NCBI GenBank assembly: GCA_031841125.1
Contig: CM063113.1
Coordinates: forward strand, 56,351,211 to 56,415,210
DNA: 64,000 nucleotides
Source: Acanthococcus lagerstroemiae
Taxonomy: Eukaryota; Arthropoda; Insecta; Hemiptera; Eriococcidae
Direction of reading: 5' to 3'
This document shows, piece by piece, positions 53,278 to 64,000 of this stretch. The notes below the pieces were generated by a model. That model searched no databases. It was not told where the DNA came from and saw nothing but the letters and a program-made list of their open reading frames with translations. The translations under genes and the position numbers were made by a program. Position 1 is the stretch's first letter. Each line of letters begins with the position of its first letter.

Positions 53278-54775
53278 TCAGCTGACACTTTGAATTCCAA
53301 TTGCTACGCCCATTATCGGTAGAAATTGCTGATTTTTTGTGTGGAACTTCGTAATCCAGCTCCAAATCAAGATTCGTTTCCAAATTGGAAATTTCCGGCC
53401 ACCTAATCCCCTCCCACCTTTCAGAACTGCGAAGGAATTATTCAGCTGACACTTTGAATTCCAATTGCTACGCCTATTATGAGTAGAAATTGCTGATTTT
53501 TTGTGTGGAACTTCGTAATCCAGCTCAAAATCAAGATTCGTTTCCAAATTGGAAATTTCCGGCCACCTAATCCCCTCCCACCTTTCAGAACTATGAAGGA
53601 ATTATTCAGCTGACACTTTGAATTCCAATTGCTACGCCCATTATCGGTAGAAATTGCTGATTTTTTGTGTGGAACTTCGTAATCCAGCTCCAAATCAGGA
53701 TTCGTTTCCAAATTGGAAATTTCCGGCCACCTAATCCCCTCCCACCTTTCAGAACTGCGAAGGAATTATTCAGCTGACACTTTGAATTCCAATTGCTACG
53801 CCCATTATCGGTAGAAATTGCTGATTTTTTGTGTGGAACTTCGTAATCCAGCTCCAAATCAAGATTCGTTTCCAAATTGGAAATTTCCGGCCACCTAATC
53901 CCCTCCCACCTTTCAGAACTGCGAAGGAATTATTCAGCTGACACTTTGAATTCCAATTGCTACGCCGATTATGAGTAGAAATTGCTGAATTTTTGTAAGG
54001 AACTTCTTCATGGAGCTGAAAATCCATATTCGTTTCCAAATTGATAATTTCCGATCACTCAACCCCCTCCCTCCCTTCCGACCTGCGAACTAATCATTCA
54101 GCTGACACTTTGAATTCCAATTGCTACGCCCATTATCGGTAGAAATTGCTGATTTTTTGTGTGGAACGTCGTAATCCAGCTCAAAATCAAGATTCGTTTC
54201 CAAATGGGAAATTTCCGGCCACCCAACCCCTCCCACCTTTCAGAACTGCGAAGGAATTATACAGCTGACACTTTGAATTCCAATTGCTACGCCCATCATC
54301 GGTAGAAATTGCTGATTTTTTGTGTGGAACTGCATAATAGGACTAAGAATCCAGATTCGTTTCCAAATTAGAAATTTCCAGCCACCTAACCCCCTCCATC
54401 CCTTCTGAACTGCGAACTAATTATTCAGCTGACACTTTGAATTCCAATTGCTACGCCCATTATCGGTAGAAAGTGCTGATTTTTGGTGTGGAACTTCGTA
54501 ATCCAGCTCCAAATCAAGATTCGTTTCCAAATTGGAAATTTCCGGCCACCTAATCCCCTCCCACCTTTCAGAACTGCGAAGGAATTATTCAGCTGACACT
54601 TTGAATTCCAATTGCTACGCCCATTATGAGTAGAAATTGATGATTTTTTGTGTGGAACTTCGTAATCCAGCTAAAAATCATGATTGGTTTCCAAATTGGA
54701 AATTTCCGGCCACCTAACCCCCTCCCTCCCTTCAGAACTGCGAACTAATTATTCAGCTGACACTTTGAATTCTAA

Positions 54776-57700
54776 TTGCTACGCCCATTATCAGTAGAAA
54801 TTGCTGAATTTTTGTGTAGAACTGCCTCATGGGGCGACAAATCCAGATTTGTTTCCAAATTGGAAATTTCCGGCCACCTAACCCCGTCCCTCCCTTCAGA
54901 ACTGCGAACTAATCATTCAGCTGACACTTTGAATTCCAATTGCTACGCCCATTATCGGTAGAAATTGCTGATTTTGTGTGGAACTTCGTAATCCAGCTCC
55001 AAATCAAGATTCGTTTCCAAATTGGAAATTTCCGGCCACCTAATCCCCTCCCACCTTTCAGAACTGCGAAGGAATTATTCAGCTGACACTTTGAATTCCA
55101 ATTGCTACGCCCATTATCGGCAGAAATTGCTGATTTTTTGTGTGGAACTTCGTAATCCAGCTCCAAATCAAGATTCGTTTCCAAATTGGAAATTTCCGGC
55201 CACCTAACCCCCTCCCACCTTTCAGAACTGCGAAGGAATTATTCAGCTGACACTTTGAATTCCAATTGCTACGCCGATTATGAGTAGAAATTGCTGAATT
55301 TTTGTAAGGAACTTCTTCATGGAGCTGAAAATCCATATTCGTTTCCAAATTGATAATTTCCGATCACTCAACCCCCTCCCTCCCTTCCGAACTGCGAACT
55401 AATCAATCAGCTGACACTTTGAATTCCAATAGCTACGCCCATTATCGGTAGAAATTGCTGATTTTTTGTGTGGAACGTCGTAATCCAGTTCAAAATCAAG
55501 ATTCGTTTCCAAATTGGAAATTTCCGGGCACCCAACCCCTCCCACCTTTCAGAACTGCGAAGGAATTATACAGCTGACACTTTGAATTCCAATTGCTACG
55601 CCCATCATCGGTAGAAATTGCTGATTTTTTGTGTGGAACTGCATAATAGGACTAAGAATCCAGATTCGTTTCCAAATTAGAAATTTCCGGCCACCTAACC
55701 CCCTCCATCCCTTCTGAACTGCGAACTAATTATTCAGCTGACACTTTGAATTCTAATTGCTACGCCCATTATCAGTAGAAATTGCTGAATTTTTGTGTTG
55801 AACTGCCTCATGGGGCGACAAATCCAGTTTTGTTTCCAAATTGGAAATTTCCGGCCACCTAACCCCGTCCCTCGCTTTAGAACTGCGAACTAATCATTCA
55901 GCTGACACTTTGAATTCCAATTGCTACGCCCATTATCGGTAGAAATTGCTGATTTTTTGTGTGGAACTTCGTAATCCAGCTCCAAATCAAGATTCGTTTC
56001 CAAATTGGAAATTTCCGGCCACCTAATCCCCTCCCACCTTTCAGAACTGCGAAGGAATTATTCAGCTGACACTTTGAATTCCAATTGCTACGCCCATTAT
56101 GAGTAGAAATTGCTGATTTTTTGTGTGGAACTTCGTAATCCAGCTCAAAATCAAGATTCGTTTCCAAATTGGAAATTTCCGGCCACCTAATCCCCTCCCA
56201 CCTTTCAGAACTGCGAAGGAATTATTCAGCTGACACTTTGAATTCCAATTGCTACGCCCATTATCGGTAGAAATTGCTGATTTTTTGTGTGGAACTTCGT
56301 AATCCAGCTATAAATCAAGATTCGTTTCCAAATTGGAAATTTCCGGCCACCTAACCCCCTCCCTCCCTTCAGAACTGCGAACTAATTATTCAGCTGACAC
56401 TTTGAATTCTAATTGCTACGCCCATTATCAGTAGAAATTGCTGAATTTTTGTGTTGAACTGCCTCATGGGGCGACAAATCCAGATTTGTTTCCAAATTGG
56501 AAATTTCCGGCCACCTAACCCCGTCCCTCCCTTCAGAACTGCGAACTAATCATTCAGCTGACACTTTGAATTCCAATTGCTACGCCCATTATCGGTAGAA
56601 ATTGCTGATTTTTTGTGTGGAACTTCGTAATCCAGCTCCAAATCAGGATTCGTTTCCAAATTGGAAATTTCCGGCCACCTAATCCCCTCCCACCTTTCAG
56701 AACTGCGAAGGAATTATTCAGCTGACACTTTGAATTCCAATTGCTACGCCCATTATGAGTAGAAATTGCTGATTTTTTGTGTGGAACTTCGTAATCCAGC
56801 TCAAAATCAAGATTCGTTTCCAAATTGGAAATTTCCGGCCACCTAATCCCCTCCCACCTTTCAGAACTGTGAAGGAATTATTCAGCTGACACTTTGAATT
56901 CCAATTGCTACGCCCATTATCGGTAGAAATTGCTGATTTTTTGTGTGGAACTTCGTAATCCAGCTCAAAATCAAGATTCGTTTCCAAATTGGAAATTTCC
57001 GGCCACCTAATCCCCTCCCACCTTTCAGAACTGTGAAGGAATTATTCAGCTGACACTTTGAATTCCAATTGCTACGCCCATTATCGGTAGAAATTGCTGA
57101 TTTTTTGTGTGGAACTGCATAATAGGACTAAGAATCCAGATTCGTTTCCAAATTAGAAATTTCCGGCCACCTAACCCCCTCCATCCCTTCTGAACTGCGA
57201 ACTAATTATTCAGCTGACACTTTGAATTCCAATTGCTACGCCCATTATCGGTAGAAAGTGCTGATTTTTGGTGTGGAACTTCGTAATCCAGCTCCAAATC
57301 AAGATTCGTTTCCAAATGGGAAATTTCCGGCCACCCAACCCCCTCCCACCTTTCAGAACTGCGAAGGAATTATACAGCTGACACTTTGAATTCCAATTGC
57401 TACGCCCATCATCGGTAGAAATTGCTGATTTTTTGTGTGGAACTGCATAATAGGACTAAGAATCCAGATTCGTTTCCAAATTAGAAATTTCCGGCCACCT
57501 AACCCCCTCCATCCCTTCTGAACTGCGAACTAATTATTCAGCTGACACTTTGAATTCCAATTGCTACGCCCATTATCGGTAGAAAGTGCTGATTTTTGGT
57601 GTGGAACTTCGTAATCCAGCTCCAAATCAAGATTCGTTTCCAAATTGGAAATTTCCGGCCACCTAATCCCCTCCCACCTTTCAGAACTGCGAAGGAATTA

Positions 57701-60700
57701 TTCAGCTGACACTTTGAATTCCAATTGCTACGCCCATTATGAGTAGAAATTGATGATTTTTTGTGTGGAACTTCGTAATCCAGCTCCAAATCAGGATTCG
57801 TTTCCAAATTGGAAATTTCCGGCCACCTAATCCCCTCCCACCTTTCAGAACTGCGAAGGAATTATTCAGCTGACACTTTGAATTCCAATTGCTACGCCCA
57901 TTATGAGTAGAAATTGCTGATTTTTTGTGTGGAACTTCGTAATCCAGCTCAAAATCAAGATTCGTTTCCAAATTGGAAATTTCCGGCCACCTAATCCCCT
58001 CCCACCTTTCAGAACTATGAAGGAATTATTCAGCTGACACTTTGAATTCCAATTGCTACGCCCATTATCGGTAGAAATTGCTGATTTTTTGTGTGGAACT
58101 TCGTAATCCAGCTCCAAATCAGGATTCGTTTCCAAATTAGAAATTTCCGGCCACCTAATCCCCTCCCACCTTTCAGAACTGCGAAGGAATTATTCAGCTG
58201 ACACTTTGAATTCCAATTGCTACGCCCATTATCGGTAGAAATTGCTGATTTTTTGTGTGGAACTTCGTAATCCAGCTCCAAATCAAGATTCGTTTCCAAA
58301 TTGGAAATTTCCGGCCACCTAATCCCCTCCCACCTTTCAGAACTGCGAAGGAATTATTCAGCTGACACTTTGAATTCCAATTGCTACGCCGATTATGAGT
58401 AGAAATTGCTGAATTTTTGTGTGGAACTTCGTAATCCAGCTCAAAATCAAGATTCGTTTCCAAATTGGAAATTTCCGGCCACCTAATCCCCTCCCACCTT
58501 TCAGAACTGCGAAGGAATTATTCAGCTGACACTTTGAATTCCAATTGCTACGCCCATTATCGGTAGAAATTGCTGATTTTTTGTGTGGAACTTCGTAATC
58601 CAGCTATAAATCAAGATTCGTTTCCAAATTGGAAATTTCCGGCCACCTAATCCCCTCCCACCTTTCAGAACTGCGAAGGAATTATTCAGCTGACACTTTG
58701 AATTCCAATTGCTACGCCCATTATCGGTAGAAATTGCTGATTTTTGTGTGGAACTTCGTAATCCAGCTCCAAATCAAGATTCGTTTCCAAATTGGAAATT
58801 TCCGGCCACCTAATCCCCTCCCACCTTTCAGAACTGCGAAGGAATTATTCAGCTGACACTTTGAATTCCAATTGCTACGCCCATTATGAGTAGAAATTGA
58901 TGATTTTTTGTGTGGAACTTCGTAATCCAGCTAAAAATCAAGATTGGTTTCCAAATTGGAAATTTCCGGCCACCTAACCCCCTCCCTCCCTTCAGAACTG
59001 CGAACTAATTATTCAGCTGACACTTTGAATTCTAATTGCTACGCCCATTATCAGTAGAAATTGCTGAATTTTTGTGTAGAACTGCCTCATGGGGCGACAA
59101 ATCCAGATTTGTTTCCAAATTGGAAATTTCCGGCCACCTAACCCCGTCCCTCCCTTCAGAACTGCGAACTAATCATTCAGCTGACACTTTGAATTCCAAT
59201 TGCTACGCCCATTATCGGTAGAAATTGCTGATTTTTTGTGTGGAACTTCGTAATCCAGCTCCAAATCAGGATTCGTTTCCAAATTAGAAATTTCCGGCAA
59301 CCTAATCCCCTCCCACCTTTCAGAACTGCGAAGGAATTATTCAGCTGACACTTTGAATTCCAATTGCTACGCCCATTATGAGTAGAAATTGCTGATTTTG
59401 TGTGTGGAACTTCGTAATCCAGCTCCAAATCAAGATTCGTTTCCAAATTGGAAATTTCCGGCCACCTAATCCCCTCCCACCTTTCAGAACTGCGAAGGAA
59501 TTATTCAGCTGACACTTTGAATTCCAATTGCTACGCCCATTATCGGTAGAAATTGCTGATTTTTTGTGTGGAACTTCGTAATCCAGCTCCAAATCAAGAT
59601 TCGTTTCCAAATTGGAAATTTCCGGCCACCTAATCCCCTCCCACCTTTCAGAACTGCGAAGGAATTATTCAGCTGACACTTTGAATTCCAATTGCTACGC
59701 CCATTATCGGTAGAAATTGCTGATTTTTTGTGTGGAACTTCGTAATCCAGCTCCAAATCAAGATTCGTTTCCAAATTGGAAATTTCCGGCCACCTAACCC
59801 CCTCCCACCTTTCAGAACTGCGAAGGAATTATTCAGCTGACACTTTGAATTCCAATTGCTACGCCGATTATGAGTAGAAATTGCTGAATTTTTGTAAGGA
59901 ACTTCTTCATGGAGCTGAAAATCCATATTCGTTTCCAAATTGATAATTTCCGATCACTCAACCCCCTCCCTCCCTTCCGAACTGCGAACTAATCATTCAG
60001 CTGACACTTTGAATTCCAATAGCTACGCCCATTATCGGTAGAAATTGCTGATTTTTTGTGTGGAACGTCGTAATCCAGTTCAAAATCAAGATTCGTTTCC
60101 AAATTGGAAATTTCCGGGCACCCAACCCCTCCCACCTTTCAGAACTGCGAAGGAATTATACAGCTGACACTTTGAATTCCAATTGCTACGCCCATCATCG
60201 GTAGAAATTGCTGATTTTTTGTGTGGAACTGCATAATAGGACTAAGAATCCAGATTCGTTTCCAAATTAGAAATTTCCGGCCACCTAACCCCTCCATCCC
60301 TTCTGAACTGCGAACTAATTATTCAGCTGACACTATGAATTCTAATTGCTACGCCCATTATCAGTAGAAATTGCTGAATTTTTGTGTTGAACTGCCTCAT
60401 GGGGCGACAAATCCAGTTTTGTTTCCAAATTGGAAATTTCCGGCCACCTAACCCCGTCCCTCCCTTTAGAACTGCGAACTAATCATTCAGCTGACACTTT
60501 GAATTCCAATTGCTACGCCCATTATCGGTAGAAATTGCTGATTTTTTGTGTGGAACTTCGTAATCCAGCTCCAAATCAAGATTCGTTTCCAAATTGGAAA
60601 TTTCCGGCCACCTAATCCCCTCCCACCTTTCAGAACTGCGAAGGAATTATTCAGCTGACACTTTGAATTCCAATTGCTACGCCCATTATGAGTAGAAATT

Positions 60701-60960
60701 GCTGATTTTTTGTGTGGAACTTCGTAATCCAGCTCAAAATCAAGATTCGTTTCCAAATTGGAAATTTCCGGCCACCTAATCCCCTCCCACCTTTCAGAAC
60801 TGCGAAGGAATTATTCAGCTGACACTTTGAATTCCAATTGCTACGCCCATTATCGGTAGAAATTGCTGATTTTTTGTGTGGAACTTCGTAATCCAGCTAT
60901 AAATCAAGATTCGTTTCCAAATTGGAAATTTCCGGCCACCTAATCCCCTCCCACCTTTCA
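54776..60960. repeat. Large duplication within the array, copies near 54.8 and 59.0 kb
   Basis: The monomer with TTTGTGTAGAACTGCC occurs at 54776 and 59036 (offset 4260). Downstream, the block with AATAGCTACGCC, CCAGTTCAAAATC and TTTCCGGGCACCC variants near 55430-55530 recurs near 60020-60120 at offset about 4590. The increase is two monomers gained in the right copy. Confidence 0.78.
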
Positions 60961-61329
60961 GAACTGCGAAGGAATTATTCAGCTGACACTTTGAATTCCA
61001 ATTGCTACGCCCATTATCGGTAGAAATTGCTGATTTTTGTGTGGAACTTCGTAATCCAGCTCCAAATCAAGATTCGTTTCCAAATTGGAAATTTCCGGCC
61101 ACCTAATCCCCTCCCACCTTTCAGAACTGCGAAGGAATTATTCAGCTGACACTTTGAATTCCAATTGCTACGCCGATTATGAGTAGAAATTGCTGAATTT
61201 TTGTAAGGAACTTCTTCATGGAGCTGAAAATCCATATTCGTTTCCAAATTGATAATTTCCGATCACTCAACCCCCTCCCTCCCTTCCGAACTGCGAACTA
61301 ATCATTCAGCTGACACTTTGAATTCCAAT

Positions 61330-62390
61330 TGCTACGCCCATTATCGGTAGAAATTGCTGATTTTTTGTCTGGAACCTCGTCATCCAGGTAAAAATCAAGA
61401 TTCGTTTCCAAATTGGAAATTTCCGGCCACCTAACCCCCTCCCACCTTTCAGAACTGCAAAGGAATTATTCAGCTGACACTTTGAATTCCAATTGCTACG
61501 CCCATTATCGGTAGAAATTGCTGATTTTGTGTGTGGAACTGTGTAATAGGACTAAGAATCCAGATTCGTTTCCAATTTGAAAATTTCCTGTCATTTAACC
61601 CCCACCCTCCCTTAAGAACAGCCAACTAATGATTCAGCTGACACTTTGAATTCCAATGGCTACGCCCGTGATCGGTTGAAAATGCTGATTTTTTGTCTGG
61701 AACCTCGTCATCCAGGTAAAAATCAAGATTCGTTTCCAAATTGGAAATTTCCGGCCACCTAACCCCCTCCCTCCCTTCAGAACTGCGAACTAATTATTCA
61801 GCTGACACTTTGAATCTAATTGCTACCCTCATTATCAGTAGAAATTGCTGATTTTTTCTGTGGAACTTCGTCATCATGCTAAAAATCCAGCTTCGTTTCC
61901 AAATTGAAGATTTTCAGTCACTTAACCCTGTCCCTTCCTTCCGAACTGCGAACCAATAGTTCAACTGACACTTTGAATTCCAATTGCTACGCTCATTATC
62001 GGTAGAAATTGCTGATTTTTTGTGTGGAACTTCGTCATCCAGCTAAAAATCAAGATTCGTTTCCAAATTGGAAATTTCCGGCCACCTAACCCTCTCCCTC
62101 CCTTCAGAATTGCAAACTAATTATTCAGCTGACACTTTGAATTCTAATTGCTACGCCCATTATCAGTAGAAATTGCTGAATTTTTGTGCTGAACTGCCTC
62201 AGGGGGCGAGAAATCCAGATTTGTTTCCAAATTGGAAATTTCTGGCCACCTAACCCCCTCCGTCCCTTCTGAACTGCGAAGTAATAGGTCAGCTGACAAT
62301 TTGCGTAATAGAGTAAGGTATCCAGATCCATTTCCAAATTGGAAATGTTCAGTCACTTAACCCCCTCCCTTCCTTCTGATCTGTAAATAA
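61330..62390. repeat. Right edge of the array: diverged and truncated monomers
   Basis: The last six or seven monomers carry many private changes (TTTTTTGTCTGG, CCCCCACCCTCCC, AATGGCTACGCCCGTGATCGG). Class F reappears near 61870-61920. A monomer near 62293-62300 jumps from GACAATTTG to CGTAATAG, losing its middle. This mirrors the diverged left edge and marks the array's true end. Confidence 0.82.
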
Positions 62391-63219
62391 ACTTTTGGAA
62401 GTGTGTTAGGGCCCTCAGGTACCCAAGCTGATTATGTATTGCCGAGTATTTTTATTTTTGCAGGAACGTGAAGCTGGTTGATGACTAGTGAATGACGTGT
62501 AATGTCGAAGAATGTGAAACTCTTGAAAGTGCACTACCCTTCCTGTAAAACATGTCTACATTGAGAGATGGTAGTTTTCGTTCAAAGTAATTGCAGAAAG
62601 TAACTTGCGGACTGCGGCAGTTTTTCCAGATAATGATGTTTATGAATATTGTTTGTATTTTGTTTTTGCAGTATTCTATTGTATAACTTCAAATAATGTT
62701 GGTGGTTTTCAGTGTTGATTACTCCTAATTGCACTTCTGTCCTTTCACGTTTATAAATGTGCAGAATTCTGAACTTAGTGCGTAGATCATTTTTCATTTC
62801 CTGTTGTAATATACATTCACAGTGATCGATAAGGAATGGAAAAGAAAAAATTCAATTCGATTTTATTAGGGAAAAGCCGTGTTTTTGTGAGTGCGAAATT
62901 TAGTTATATTTTTGGTTTGTTCCAATCTAAAACTTTATAGTTTTTTCATGCAGCTGAATGCACCAGCTGTAATATTCCTTTGCAGGTAGGTGTTAGGAGT
63001 TGTTTTTTACTTATTCGTAGCCATAGCATACGTGCGAAGTGATAAATAACCAAATAAAAGGCAAATTTTGCTTGAATTTTACTGCAAAAACGTAAGGTCC
63101 TTTTTCCATAATAAACCTTATGTAGGTGGGACCTTATCTATTTTCAACTTTTCTGTACTTCGAAAAAATAGATTTTCTTGCCCCTTCAAGCAGTGATATA
63201 TGCAAATTATGGTACCTAG
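62391..63219. other. AT-rich flank right of the array; possible 3' exon
   Basis: Non-satellite sequence. A good splice acceptor (TTTTTATTTTTGCAG, ending 62463, with CTGAT upstream) precedes a short open segment that stops within 8 codons (NVKLVDD then stop in one phase). It could be a terminal exon of the THAP gene if the array lies in its intron. Polyadenylation-type AATAAA words occur near 62386, 63052 and 63110. No other gene is seen. Confidence 0.3.
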
Positions 63220-63610
63220 ATGTTTGTGACATGTCTTTGGGCTGTGGTGCTCCGATTTACACCGCGTCCCGCCTGATCGGCTTCCGCTCCAAAGATTGCC
63301 TAGTAAAAATACATTATAAAAAAAAAGTTTGCTCTACCGCGCCACCTATGGGCTAAAGGGGGAGTGAGACCCTATGGGCCGTTATCGGGGGACTCCGTAC
63401 TACACGTCTATGCAGGTCCCGTTCGGATCCGCCATATCACCTCTGGCGGGATAATAATAAATCCGACTGCATCCGACCGTCTTCACAGCTGCCGTTCCGG
63501 CAACACGGTGTAGTGTGAAACGGGGCTGAGACTCCTATTGGAATATAAAACTCCACTAGAGTGCGCTGCAAAATCACCTGCGCGGGTGTTAGCGGGGGAA
63601 AATGAAAAAG
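63220..63610. repeat. GC-richer probable interspersed repeat
   Basis: A sharply GC-richer island between AT-rich flanks, with internal words repeated (CCTATGGGC twice near 63345 and 63372) and short frames only. The composition and mosaic look suggest an old mobile element, but no termini or target duplication could be fixed. Confidence 0.25.
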
Positions 63611-63753
63611 TGATTATGTGTATTTTCAAATAGAAGCACTGCTATCTTCAGGATGGGAAAAAAACGAGTAGAAATTATTCTACCAGTAGAACTGATTATA
63701 ATTGAAATTTTTGGTGATGATGCAGTTAAATCTAGTATTTCTGATTGATGTAA

Positions 63754-63953
63754 TGTGTTGGTTAGCGCACTCTGTGCGGCACAACCTTATAACCTACATC
63801 TCGCCTTCCAACACAAGCTACCGACTCTATTTGAGTATTATATGATCGATGAAACGAAGGATACGATCTGCTAACGATCTTCGCCTCACTCGACGCAGAT
63901 GAACGCGAATTTCAAACGGCAACGGTCGAATGGTTTCCTCGAATAACCACACA
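63754..63953 (+). mobile_element. Probable 5' LTR of a Copia-like retrotransposon (partial element)
   Basis: A segment of about 200 bp starts TGTGTTGGTT and ends AACCACACA, which are imperfect inverted ends with the TG...CA rule of LTRs. It is followed immediately by a tRNA primer-binding site. A TATA-like word (TATTATATGA, near 63836) lies inside. The start could be 63754 or 63756. The internal region and 3' LTR would lie beyond the window, so direct-repeat proof is missing. Copia is inferred because initiator-Met tRNA priming is usual there. Confidence 0.5.
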
Positions 63954-63965
63954 TGGTAGCAGAGC
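63954..63965 (+). promoter_or_regulatory. Primer-binding site complementary to tRNA-iMet 3' end
   Basis: TGGTAGCAGAGC directly follows the CA end of the putative LTR. As recalled, the 3' end of insect initiator tRNA-Met is GCTCTGCTACCA, which is complementary over all 12 bases including CCA. In an LTR retrotransposon this is where minus-strand DNA synthesis starts. Confidence 0.55.
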
Positions 63966-64000
63966 GCGGTTAAGTTTTTTTTACGTTGTCTTTGTCTTAG

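Larger units (their letters stand above)
27795..62390. repeat. 164-bp satellite array, right part
   Basis: Continuation of the same satellite after the transposon, in the same orientation and register. The last recognisable monomer is degenerate and fades out near 62390, where CTTCTGATCTGTAAATAA resembles the monomer's CTTCTGAACTGCGAACTAA. Classes A, B, C, D, E and G occur throughout. Class F, marked by GAAGATTTTC, is seen only up to about 28.7 kb and again in the diverged right edge near 61.9 kb. Confidence 0.97.

Noticed and set aside
1940..62356. Many minus-strand open frames of about 89 codons with nearly the same peptide (METN...GIQSVS)
   Set aside because: They are the longest stop-free stretch of the satellite monomer, each spanning about 1.6 monomers and overlapping the next in another frame. 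They start and stop at fixed satellite positions (stop in CAGCTGA). Differences follow monomer class, not codon position. A gene caller would produce a false gene family here.
1480..62390. CRISPR-like array
   Set aside because: The repeats are contiguous 164-bp units with no unique spacers, in a eukaryotic context.
27795..62390. Insect telomeric TTAGG repeat
   Set aside because: TTAGG appears once per monomer on the minus strand within GGGGGTTAGGTGG and never in tandem, so the array is not telomeric sequence.
62582..63356. Short open frames in the right flank (71 and 76 codons)
   Set aside because: AT-driven or repeat-derived frames without recognisable domain, splice support or conservation that can be judged from the sequence.
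63757..63780. tRNA gene suggested by GTTGGTTAGCGCACTC (A-box-like)
   Set aside because: There is no B box or cloverleaf downstream. The segment is better explained as the start of a putative LTR.

Overview
This is a eukaryotic window, most likely from an insect or another arthropod. The evidence is a gene with short GT-AG introns of about 85-160 bp, THAP-type zinc fingers, AT-rich flanks rich in transposon fragments, and a very large satellite array. There is no sign of bacterial or phage gene organisation. The species cannot be told from the sequence.

Layout. (1) 52 to about 1479: the 5' part of a plus-strand gene encoding two THAP (C2CH) zinc-finger domains. I reconstruct six exons from splice sites and reading phase. 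The frame is broken four times, and each break is explained by one missing A in a short A run. (2) About 1480-62390: one tandem satellite with a 164-bp monomer, interrupted once. The satellite sequence totals about 56.3 kb, or roughly 340 monomers. Several monomer classes differ mainly in a segment of about 35 bp, and they combine into higher-order repeats (9-mers of 1476 bp, a 20-mer of 3281 bp, an 11-mer of 1804 bp) and larger segmental duplications. Monomers at both edges are diverged and interior monomers are nearly identical. (3) 23159-27794: a 4636-bp unique insertion inside the array with ends CCGATC...GATCGG, a 4-bp duplication GAAC, and subterminal clusters of TTCGACA-like motifs. It behaves like a non-autonomous DNA transposon. 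The matching empty site survives at 8400-8403 in a paralogous copy of the same array segment, so the insertion is younger than that duplication. A smaller hAT-like element (24416-25344) is nested inside it. (4) 62391-64000: non-satellite flank with one possible 3' exon of the THAP gene, a GC-richer probable interspersed repeat, and at the right edge a probable 5' LTR plus tRNA-iMet primer-binding site of a Copia-like retrotransposon that runs out of the window.

The many recurring minus-strand frames of about 89 codons inside the array are by-products of a stop-poor monomer, not genes. The points most worth a second look are the transposon with its empty-site paralogue, the satellite lying next to or inside a gene while each monomer carries a 3'-splice-site-like module in the gene's orientation, and the layered higher-order structure with different monomer classes in the left and right parts. 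I found no evidence of a new multi-gene system.
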